Shown: in pieces, positions 1 through 6,653 of the stretch
How the letters are laid out: every line of letters starts with the position of its first letter
How positions within the stretch are numbered: position 1 is the stretch's first letter
Source of the DNA: Azospirillum picis
GTDB taxonomy: Bacteria > Pseudomonadota > Alphaproteobacteria > Azospirillales > Azospirillaceae
NCBI RefSeq assembly: GCF_017876115.1
Contig: NZ_JAGINO010000005.1
Coordinates: forward strand, 1-64,000
Length of the DNA stretch: 64,000 nucleotides
Direction of reading: 5' to 3'
Program-made: the position numbers and the translations under genes
Notes under the pieces: generated by a model
What the model was told of the DNA's origin: nothing
The model's database searches: none
What the model saw: only the letters and a program-made list of their open reading frames with translations

Positions 1-123
1 CTGCCGTCCGCGCATACCCGTGACCTCACCTGACCACCGCAGGGAAAGCGAATCACAACCATGCCGCGCCGGGAAGGGTGTTTTTCAGCAGCCTGCTAGG
101 GGGCCATCGGGATTTCACCCCGT

Positions 124-160
124 CCGGACCTTCCGCCCTCCCGGAGGGCAGAGGGTCCGG
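124..160 (-). terminator. Possible terminator hairpin after the TRAP operon
   Basis: Two nested inverted repeats lie 31 bases past the stop of the large-permease gene: outer arms CCGGACC (124-130) and GGTCCGG (154-160), inner arms GCCCTC (135-140) and GAGGGC (144-149). No T-run follows on the minus strand, so this may be a processing or rho-associated structure rather than a classical intrinsic terminator. I see no gene in the rest of bases 1-190. Confidence 0.4.
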
Positions 161-190
161 CGGCGTGCAGCGGCCGGCCGCCCTATGCCC

Positions 191-1471
191 TCAGCCGGCG
201 AACCAGCGGGCGGGGACGGTCACCAGGGACGGGAACAGGACCAGCAGGGCCAGCATCAGAAGCTGCGCTAGCAGGAAAGGCCAGACGCCGCGCATGAGGC
301 TTCCCATGTTGAGCCTGGCAACGCCTGCCACGACATTCAGGACGGTGCCGACCGGCGGGGTGATCAGGCCGATGGCGTTGTTGATGATGAACAGCACGCC
401 GAAGTAAACGGGATCGATGCCGGCCTGCTTGATCACCGGCATCAGCACCGGCGTCAGGATCAGGATCGTCGGAGTCATGTCCATCGCCGTTCCGACGATC
501 ACCACCAGCACCATGATGGCCGCCATCAGCAGCACGGGACTGCCCATGAACGGTTCAAGCAGGTCGGCGACCTGGTCCGGCAGGTTGGCGATGGTGATCA
601 TCCAGGCCGACACCATGGCGGCGGCGACCAGGAACATCACGACGGCCGTGGTGGTGGCCGCCGACGCAAACAGGTCGAAAAGCTGCGACAGCTTCAGTTC
701 GCGATAGATCACGACGGCGACGAACAGGGCGTAGACCGCGGCGACGACCGCCGCTTCCGTCGGGGTGAAGATGCCGAACTTCAGGCCGAAGATGATGATG
801 GCCGGCAGCAGCAGCGCCCAGAACCCATCCTTCACCGCGCCCAGCACCTCCGCCCTCGACGCGCGCGGCGGCGGGGCCAGATCCTCGTTGCGGACCACGA
901 TCCACCAGGCGACAACCAGCGCCAGTCCAAGCATCAGGCCCGGCACGATGCCGGCCAGGAACAGCTTGGTGATAGACACGTTGGCCGCGACGCCGAAGAT
1001 GATGAAGCCGACGCTGGGCGGGATGATCGGCGCGATGATGCCGCCGGCGGCAATCAGACCGCAGGACCGTGCCTTGTCATGGCCGGCCCGCACCATCATC
1101 GGCACCAGCAGCGCCGACAGGGCGGCGGCATCGGCCACCGCCGAGCCGGACAGGCTGGCCAGGATGCAGGAGGCGAGGATGGCGACATAGCCGAGCCCGC
1201 CGCGCACGTGGCCGACCAGCGTCATCGCCACGGCAACGATGCGGCGGGACAGGCCGCCGGCGTTCATCACCTCGCCCGCCAGCATGAAGAAGGGCACTGC
1301 GACCAGCGGGAAGCTGTCGGCGCCGTTGATGACGTTCTGCGCCACGATCTGGGCGTCGAACAGGTCGAGGTGGACCATCAGCGCGACGCCGCACAGCAGC
1401 AGGGCGAACGCGATCGGCGTGCCGATGGCCATGGCGCCGAGCAGCGAGCCGAGGAAGACGGTTACGGTCAT
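191..1471 (-). CDS. TRAP transporter large permease (DctM type)
   Basis: The 426-aa protein is almost entirely hydrophobic (about 12 membrane segments) and matches the DctM/SiaM subunit that forms the transport channel of tripartite ATP-independent periplasmic transporters driven by an ion gradient. The C-terminal motif ITPPVGTVLNVVAG (about residues 370-383) is typical of the family. The start is supported by GAAGGAG seven bases upstream. It lies 22 bases after the small-permease gene and is the last gene of the operon 5141-191. The substrate is probably a small carboxylate or sugar acid; this is inferred from the enzymes encoded upstream. Confidence 0.93.
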   Translation of the reverse strand: MTVTVFLGSLLGAMAIGTPIAFALLLCGVALMVHLDLFDAQIVAQNVINGADSFPLVAVPFFMLAGEVMNAGGLSRRIVAVAMTLVGHVRGGLGYVAILASCILASLSGSAVADAAALSALLVPMMVRAGHDKARSCGLIAAGGIIAPIIPPSVGFIIFGVAANVSITKLFLAGIVPGLMLGLALVVAWWIVVRNEDLAPPPRASRAEVLGAVKDGFWALLLPAIIIFGLKFGIFTPTEAAVVAAVYALFVAVVIYRELKLSQLFDLFASAATTTAVVMFLVAAAMVSAWMITIANLPDQVADLLEPFMGSPVLLMAAIMVLVVIVGTAMDMTPTILILTPVLMPVIKQAGIDPVYFGVLFIINNAIGLITPPVGTVLNVVAGVARLNMGSLMRGVWPFLLAQLLMLALLVLFPSLVTVPARWFAG

Positions 1472-1493
1472 GGCAAGCTCCTTCGCTCGGCGG

Positions 1494-2051
1494 TCAGGCG
1501 TGACGGCCGGTTGGGGCGGCGTCGTTTTCCACCGTTTCCTCCGACTCCGTCACCATGATCAGTTCGTTGTCGGTGAGGCGGCCGGCCACGGCGCGGACGA
1601 GGTTGGTGACGAGGATCACCAGCGCCAGGACGCCGAACATCACGCCGGATCCGTAGAAGAAGCCCATCGAGATCCCGGTGGCGGGCGCCGTGACGTCCAG
1701 GTTGATGAGGGTCTGGTCCCAGCTTCCGCTGAGCAGCAGCCACGTCGCGTAGACCATCAGCAGATGGCTGGCGACGAAGCAGACGAGCCGCCCCATCCTG
1801 GGCAGGACGGCCACCAGGCTGTCCATGCCGAGGTGCCCCTGCCTGTGCAAGGCGACGACCGCGCCCATGAAGGTCATCCAGACGAAGAGGAGGCGCGACA
1901 CCTCTTCCGACACCGTGATGCCGCTGTTGAAGCCGTAGCGCAGCACCACGTTGCCGAAAACCAGCACCAGCATGCCGGCCAGGCAGGCCACCATCGCGAC
2001 CTTCAGAACGAAGACATACCCGTCGATCACCCGCCCGATTACCCGGCCCAT
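1494..2051 (-). CDS. TRAP transporter small permease (DctQ type)
   Basis: This 185-aa protein has four predicted membrane segments and the DctQ pattern: an early VVLRYGFNSG segment followed by SEEVSRLLFVWMTFMGA. It is the small membrane subunit that couples binding protein to the large permease. AGGAGG sits five bases upstream of the ATG. It is slightly longer than many DctQ proteins (about 160-180 aa) because of a polar tail after the fourth segment. Its place between the lyase gene and the large permease supports one polycistronic transcript. Confidence 0.92.
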   Translation of the reverse strand: MGRVIGRVIDGYVFVLKVAMVACLAGMLVLVFGNVVLRYGFNSGITVSEEVSRLLFVWMTFMGAVVALHRQGHLGMDSLVAVLPRMGRLVCFVASHLLMVYATWLLLSGSWDQTLINLDVTAPATGISMGFFYGSGVMFGVLALVILVTNLVRAVAGRLTDNELIMVTESEETVENDAAPTGRHA

Positions 2052-2108
2052 GCGCTCCTCCTCATGGTCTTGCTTACCGTCCCCCGGCCGTGGCCGGCCG
2101 GCCCTGGA

Positions 2109-3047
2109 TCATTCGCCGGGCAGGGCCGCGATCTTCGCGCGGAAGCGGTCGGTTCCCTCGATCACCTTGTCGAGCACGGCGTCGACCGCCCAGAAGCGCT
2201 CGCGCACGTCGTACTGGATCACCCGGCAGCGGATCGACCCGAAGGTCCCGATGCGCTGATGATACATCTTGGCGAAGGCCGGATAGCCAAGCGCTTCCGA
2301 TACGGCGGCCACCACCAGGAACGTGGCCAGCTCGTCCGCAAGTTCGGGATGACGGTCGCCCGACAGCCGCATCCAGCGATAGAGATCGGGATGGATGTTG
2401 GTGAAGACACCGGTGAAGCCCGGCGATCCGGCCCGCATGGCGTCACGCGCGATCGCGGCGTTGGCGTTGACGATCGCCAGCCCGGAGCCTTCGGCGATCC
2501 GCAGCCGGCGCTTGACCGTGTCCAGGTCGCAGCTCACGTCCTTCAGCAGGACGAAGCGGCCGGTGTCGATGCACAGCCGCAGTTCCTCGTCGCTCAGCAG
2601 GCGACGGTAGGGCGCCGGGCATTCATAGAGGCCCAGCGGGACATCGCGCGGCAGGCGGTCCAGCAGATGCGCCAAGTGGCGGCGGAACGCCTCGGTTCCC
2701 TCGTTCTTCGGATCGAGGTGGTTGGTGACCAGCACCAGCGCATCGCCGCCGGTGGCCGCCATCGCCGTCAACTCCTCCACCTGGGCGTCGAGGTCGTCGC
2801 TGATATGGCCCGACACCACCACCGGCACCCGGCCCGCGACGGTGGCGACGACGAATTCCGCGAGCTTCACCCGCTCGTCCAGCGACAGGAACTGCATCTC
2901 GCTGGACTGGCAGACGGCGAACAGGGCGTCGACGCCGTTGGCCAGGTACCATTCGGTCAGCCGGACCAGTCCGGGATAATCGATCTCGCCGGCATCGGTG
3001 AAGGGGGTCAGCATCACAGGGATGATGCCGTCAATGCGCTGCGCCAT
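2109..3047 (-). CDS. DapA/NanA-family aldolase or dehydratase
   Basis: The 312-aa protein has the dihydrodipicolinate synthase / N-acetylneuraminate lyase fold: PVMLTPF at the N terminus, the Schiff-base lysine in LLKD (K169) and the catalytic tyrosine at Y141 (YECPAPY). Members cleave or dehydrate 2-keto acids. The usual glycine-rich G-x-x-G-E carboxylate-binding motif reads CQSSE (residues 46-50), so the keto-acid head group may be handled differently. The ATG at 3047 has GGAAGAG seven bases upstream; an in-frame TTG at 3062 is less likely. With the TRAP system and a sugar kinase it probably acts on an imported sugar acid or derivative. It could be a lyase or a dehydratase; the sequence does not decide. 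Confidence 0.85.
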   Translation of the reverse strand: MAQRIDGIIPVMLTPFTDAGEIDYPGLVRLTEWYLANGVDALFAVCQSSEMQFLSLDERVKLAEFVVATVAGRVPVVVSGHISDDLDAQVEELTAMAATGGDALVLVTNHLDPKNEGTEAFRRHLAHLLDRLPRDVPLGLYECPAPYRRLLSDEELRLCIDTGRFVLLKDVSCDLDTVKRRLRIAEGSGLAIVNANAAIARDAMRAGSPGFTGVFTNIHPDLYRWMRLSGDRHPELADELATFLVVAAVSEALGYPAFAKMYHQRIGTFGSIRCRVIQYDVRERFWAVDAVLDKVIEGTDRFRAKIAALPGE

Positions 3048-3080
3048 GGGTGGCTCTTCCAATCGGGAGGGAGTGCAAAA

Positions 3081-3992
3081 TCAGGTGAGTCGAACGGCGG
3101 CGTCCGGGATGCCGGCGAGTGCCGCATCGGTCTCCGCAGCGGTCGGCAGGCTCGCCTGCCCGCCGGCCCGCGTGCAGGACAGCGAGGCGGCACAGGAGGC
3201 GCGGTGGATCGCATCGGCAAGCGGCCGGCCACGATCCAGCTCTGCGGCAAGGACGCCGACGAAGCAGTCGCCGGCGCCGGTGGTGTCGCGCGCGACCACC
3301 CGGGGGGCGGGGCGGCGCCCTCCGCCCTCGGTCCCGGCCCATTCCACTCCGTCGCCGCCAAGCGTGCGGATCACGGTACCGCCCAACCGGGCGGACAATG
3401 CCTCCGCATCGCCGGCGCAGCCCAGATGGGTACCCAGCCATGCAGCCTCATCCTCGTTCACCACCAGGATGTCGACGGCGTCCAGCACCGGCGGCGGCAG
3501 CGGGGCAGCGGGCGCGAGATTGAGGATGATCCGGGCGCCGAGCCGTTTGGCGCGCAGGATCAGCGCCGCGCATTCGCCCGGATCCGTCTCCATCTGCACC
3601 AGCAGGACGGTGCCGGGGGCGAGCAGCGCGTCCTCGACCTGATCGGCGCGCGCCTGCAGGTTAGCCCCGCCGGCGACGACGATCTGGTTGCGCCCGGCGG
3701 CGTCGGTGCAGATGGCCGCGGTGCCGGTCGCCCGGTCGGCGACCGCCACACGGGACAGGTCGGCCCCGGCGCGGCGAAGGCCGGACAGGGCGGTTTCCCT
3801 CAGGCCGTCGCTGCCGACCGCGCCGGCCATCGTGACGGCGGCGCCGTCGCGGGCGGCGGCGACCGCCTGGTTCGCGCCCTTACCGCCGGGATGCAGGTCG
3901 AGCGAGCGCGCCAGCAGGGTCTGCCCCGCCGACGGCAGGCCATCCATCGCGAAGATGAGGTCGAGGTTGATCGATCCGAAGACGACGATCAT
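3081..3992 (-). CDS. PfkB-family carbohydrate kinase (ribokinase type)
   Basis: The 303-aa protein carries both PfkB signatures: GGKGANQA (residues 36-43, sugar binding) and DTTGAGDCF (236-244) with catalytic Asp242 and the anion hole. GSINLDLI near the N terminus is typical of ribokinases. It should phosphorylate a sugar or sugar-acid hydroxyl using ATP in the cytoplasm. It lies between the TRAP binding protein and the DapA-like lyase with short gaps, so it likely phosphorylates the imported compound or the lyase product. The substrate could be ribose-like, a 2-keto-3-deoxy sugar acid, or something else; no residue visible here settles it. Confidence 0.88.
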   Translation of the reverse strand: MIVVFGSINLDLIFAMDGLPSAGQTLLARSLDLHPGGKGANQAVAAARDGAAVTMAGAVGSDGLRETALSGLRRAGADLSRVAVADRATGTAAICTDAAGRNQIVVAGGANLQARADQVEDALLAPGTVLLVQMETDPGECAALILRAKRLGARIILNLAPAAPLPPPVLDAVDILVVNEDEAAWLGTHLGCAGDAEALSARLGGTVIRTLGGDGVEWAGTEGGGRRPAPRVVARDTTGAGDCFVGVLAAELDRGRPLADAIHRASCAASLSCTRAGGQASLPTAAETDAALAGIPDAAVRLT

Positions 3993-4052
3993 GGCTGTGT
4001 TCCGCCGGTGAAGGCGCCGGACCGCGCCGGCCGGGGCCGCGCGGTCGCGAGA

Positions 4053-4126
4053 CGCAGGATCTATGTTCGCAGGATCAAGGTCGCGGGATCACTGTTCGCA
4101 GGATCACTGTTCGCAGGATCACTGGG
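4053..4126. repeat. Five-unit tandem repeat, about 15 bp each
   Basis: Five head-to-tail units begin at 4053, 4068, 4082, 4097 and 4112. The consensus is CGCAGGATCACTGTT. Units 4 and 5 are identical over 12 bases, unit 2 is one base short, and units 1 and 3 carry substitutions. The last unit contains the stop codon of the TRAP binding-protein gene (4119-4121), so the array looks like an expansion from that gene's 3' end into the gap before the kinase gene. Confidence 0.85.
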
Positions 4127-5141
4127 CGGCGCGCGCCTTGGCGATCTCCGCACGTGCCTGCGCCAGCAGGGCCGGGTCGACCTTCTGCGAGAACTTCTCC
4201 ACCACCGGCTGGATCTTCGCGCGGAACTTCTCGATCTCGGCCGGCGCCAGTTCGTTCACGACCATGCCGCGGGACTGCAGTTCCTCGACCGCCTTGCCGG
4301 CCTGCTCGCGGGAGACGTTGCGCTCATAGTCGCGGGCCTCGAGCGCCGCGTCCTGGATAAGCTTGCGCTCGTCCTCGTTCAGCCGGTTCCAGAACTTGGC
4401 GCCGATCAGCACGGCCTGCGGGTTGTACATGTGGTTGCTGAGCGTCAGGTACTTCTGCACCTCGTTCAGCTTGGCGGTCAGGATGCTGGGGGCGGGGTTC
4501 TCCTGCCCGTCGACCGTCCTGCTCTCCAGGGCGGTGTAGACCTCGGGGAAGGGCAGGGGCACGGCGTTGGCGCCCAGCGTGTTGAACAGGTCGATGTAGA
4601 TCGGCGACTGGACCACGCGGATCTTCAGGCCGGCGATGTCCTCGACGGACGCCACCGGATGCCGGCTGTTGGTCAACTGGCGGAAGCCCAGCTCCCAGTA
4701 GCCGAGGCCGACCAGCCCCTTGGGCGACAGCTTGTCCAGCAGGGCCTTGCCCACCGGGCCGTCCATGACCGCATCGGCTTCCCGCGGCGTGTCGAACTGG
4801 AACGGCAGGTCGACCAGCACGAAGCTGTCGTCGAGGCTGGCGAGCAGGCCGGCGTTCAGCACGGTCATCTCGACGATCCCGCCCTGGAGCGCCGAGATCA
4901 TCTGCACGTCGCCGCCCAGCACGCCGTTGGTGAAGAGCTGCACCTTGATCTTGCCGCCGCTCTTCGCCTTCACGATCTCGGCGAACTTGGCCATGCCCAT
5001 CGCCAGCGGCGACCCGTCGGCTCCGGCACTCGCCAACTTCATCGTATGCGCGCCGATCTCGGCCGCGGCAGCAGCGCCGCCGAACAGGAGAACGCCCGCC
5101 GTCAGGGCACCCGCCAGAAATCCAGACAGACCGTTACGCAT
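4119..5141 (-). CDS. TRAP transporter substrate-binding protein (DctP family)
   Basis: This 340-aa periplasmic protein has a Sec signal peptide (hydrophobic residues 8-21, likely cleavage after the alanine run near 26-27) and the DctP fold, including the conserved arginine in LKIRVVQSP (R175) that usually binds a substrate carboxylate, and the FPEVYTALESRTVDGQE segment. AGGAGG lies six bases before the ATG. It is the first gene of the leftward operon and is preceded by LacI-type operators at 5231 and 5299. The retained arginine suggests an acidic substrate. Confidence 0.93.
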   Translation of the reverse strand: MRNGLSGFLAGALTAGVLLFGGAAAAAEIGAHTMKLASAGADGSPLAMGMAKFAEIVKAKSGGKIKVQLFTNGVLGGDVQMISALQGGIVEMTVLNAGLLASLDDSFVLVDLPFQFDTPREADAVMDGPVGKALLDKLSPKGLVGLGYWELGFRQLTNSRHPVASVEDIAGLKIRVVQSPIYIDLFNTLGANAVPLPFPEVYTALESRTVDGQENPAPSILTAKLNEVQKYLTLSNHMYNPQAVLIGAKFWNRLNEDERKLIQDAALEARDYERNVSREQAGKAVEELQSRGMVVNELAPAEIEKFRAKIQPVVEKFSQKVDPALLAQARAEIAKARAAQ

Positions 5142-5230
5142 CGCATTCCTCCTGTTGCGGCCCGTTCACGGGCGGGCCTTTGCACGTTGCCGGGTGCCGG
5201 GAGCTGGGGATGCCGGCTCTCCGTCATCGA

Positions 5231-5244
5231 TGTAAGCGCTTACA
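5231..5244. promoter_or_regulatory. LacI-family operator 1 (perfect palindrome)
   Basis: TGTAAGCGCTTACA is a perfect palindrome, and the flanking A/T extends it to 16 bp (5230-5245). It matches the LacI/GalR operator style with a central CG. It lies about 90 bases upstream of the TRAP binding-protein start and 132-145 bases upstream of the divergent LacI-type gene, so it probably controls both promoters. Confidence 0.75.
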
Positions 5245-5298
5245 TAGCTGGGGGCTCAAACTGATGCAACAGCAAACTTGACGCAGTGTCGGGGGATA

Positions 5299-5312
5299 TG
5301 TAACCGCTTTCA
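5299..5312. promoter_or_regulatory. LacI-family operator 2 (imperfect)
   Basis: TGTAACCGCTTTCA differs at two positions from the perfect operator 68 bp away and keeps the central CCGC/GCGC core. A pair of operators at this spacing in a divergent promoter region suits cooperative binding or looping by a LacI-type dimer. Confidence 0.55.
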
Positions 5313-5375
5313 GATAGGCGCCCTTCAACCGGCAGGCGCACCCGCACGCCGGCTCGTTCCATGGAGAAGTCACCG

Positions 5376-6422
5376 ATGTCAGAGCGTGAGCCGAAGCCCA
5401 AGCGCCCGCCTCGCGCGGTGGATGTGGCGGCGGCGGCGGAGGTGTCCATCGCCACCGTATCGCGCGTCTTCAACAGCCCAGAGAAGGTGGCCCCGCCGAT
5501 CCGCGAGCGGGTGCTGGCCGCCGCCAAGGCGATGGGCTGGATGCCGCATGCCGCCGGAAGCGCGCTGGCCAGGCGCCGCAGCTCGATCGTCGGGGCGGTG
5601 ATCCCGACGCTCGACAACGAGGTCTTCGCCGCCCAGGTCGGGGCGATGCAGACCGCCTTCGCCGAGCGCGGGATCACGCTGCTGCTGAGCTGCTTCAACT
5701 ACAACCAGGACCAGGCCCGCAGCGACGTCCAGGCCATGCTGGCGCGCGGGGTCGAGGCGCTGGCCATCGTTGGCGAATCCCACAAGCCGGACCTGTTCGC
5801 CGACATCCAGGCGCGGCACATCCCCTATGTCGTCACCTACAGCCATCGCCCCGGCAGCCCGCATCCCTGCATCGGCTTCGACAACCGGCAGGCCTTCCGC
5901 AAGATCGCGCGGCACCTGCTCGACGATGGGCATGAGGTGATCGGCGTCATCATCCAGCCCACCACCGGCAACGATCGCGTCGCCGACCGCCTCGACGGGA
6001 TACGCGACGCGCTGGCCGAGCGGGGCCTCGGCATCCGCCCGCAGCATCTGTACGAAGGGGAGTGGAGCATCGACTTCGGCCGGCAGAGCGTCCGCGCCAT
6101 GCTGGAAACGGCGCCGCGGCCGACGGCACTGATCTGCGGCAACGACTATCTGGCGATCGGCGCGCTGCTGGAAGCACGGGCGATGGGGCTGGCCGTACCG
6201 CGGGACCTGGCGATCACCGGCTTCGACGACATCGCCATCAGCCGCCAGATGGATCCGCCGCTGACCACGATGCACATCGACAACCATGAGATCGGCCGGC
6301 GCGCCGCCGCCTACCTGCTCTCCTGCCTGCAGGGGGAGAGCCCGACACCGGCGCCGCCGCTGGTCCCGACGCTCGTGCTCCGTGGAACCACGGGCGCGCT
6401 GGCCCCTGCCCGCGGGGCCTGA
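5376..6422 (+). CDS. LacI-family transcriptional regulator
   Basis: The 348-aa protein has an N-terminal LacI helix-turn-helix (VDVAAAAEVSIATVSRVF, roughly residues 14-31) and hinge, followed by a periplasmic-binding-protein-like effector domain. ALICGNDYLAIGAL and ITGFDDIAIS in the C-terminal half are typical of the GntR/IdnR-like branch, which often responds to sugar acids. I prefer the ATG at 5376 because GGAGAAG lies just upstream; the in-frame ATG at 5361 has no ribosome-binding site. It is divergent from the TRAP operon and two matching operators lie between them, so it likely represses that operon and itself until the substrate is present. Confidence 0.9.
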   Translation: MSEREPKPKRPPRAVDVAAAAEVSIATVSRVFNSPEKVAPPIRERVLAAAKAMGWMPHAAGSALARRRSSIVGAVIPTLDNEVFAAQVGAMQTAFAERGITLLLSCFNYNQDQARSDVQAMLARGVEALAIVGESHKPDLFADIQARHIPYVVTYSHRPGSPHPCIGFDNRQAFRKIARHLLDDGHEVIGVIIQPTTGNDRVADRLDGIRDALAERGLGIRPQHLYEGEWSIDFGRQSVRAMLETAPRPTALICGNDYLAIGALLEARAMGLAVPRDLAITGFDDIAISRQMDPPLTTMHIDNHEIGRRAAAYLLSCLQGESPTPAPPLVPTLVLRGTTGALAPARGA

Positions 6423-6485
6423 ACGGAGGCCCCGGCAACCGGCCGAGGGCCATTGCCGGCGGAGGCGGCACGGTGCGCGGCATCC

Positions 6486-6578
6486 TAGAGCCTGCGTGAT
6501 GCATATTGGAGCACCAGACAGGCTCTAAGCTTTTGGTTTTCCCTGTGAGTCACGCTTCAAGCGGTTCCGCTTGAAGCG
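6486..6578. repeat. Two inverted repeats in the gap after the LacI-type gene
   Basis: The convergent gap 6423-6653 contains TAGAGCCTG (6486-6494) paired with CAGGCTCTA (6519-6527) across 24 bases, then a 12-bp stem CGCTTCAAGCGG (6553-6564) with its exact complement (6567-6578) around TT. The second can end transcripts from either side, though no T-run is present. No gene is visible in this gap. Confidence 0.6.
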
Positions 6579-6653
6579 AACGCACTCTGGCCGATCATGG
6601 CCATCACCGGGCCCGGGCAGGTGGAGCCTTCCGGACCCGGCAGCGGCCGCCGG

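Noticed and set aside
1239-5264. A 1341-residue plus-strand open frame over the TRAP operon
   Set aside because: It is antisense to five well-supported genes and is rich in His, Arg, Gly and Asp, as expected for an open frame opposite GC-rich coding sequence.
5379-6287. 302-residue minus-strand frame over the LacI-type gene
   Set aside because: Antisense to a clear HTH plus effector-domain protein; Arg/Gly/Asp-rich.
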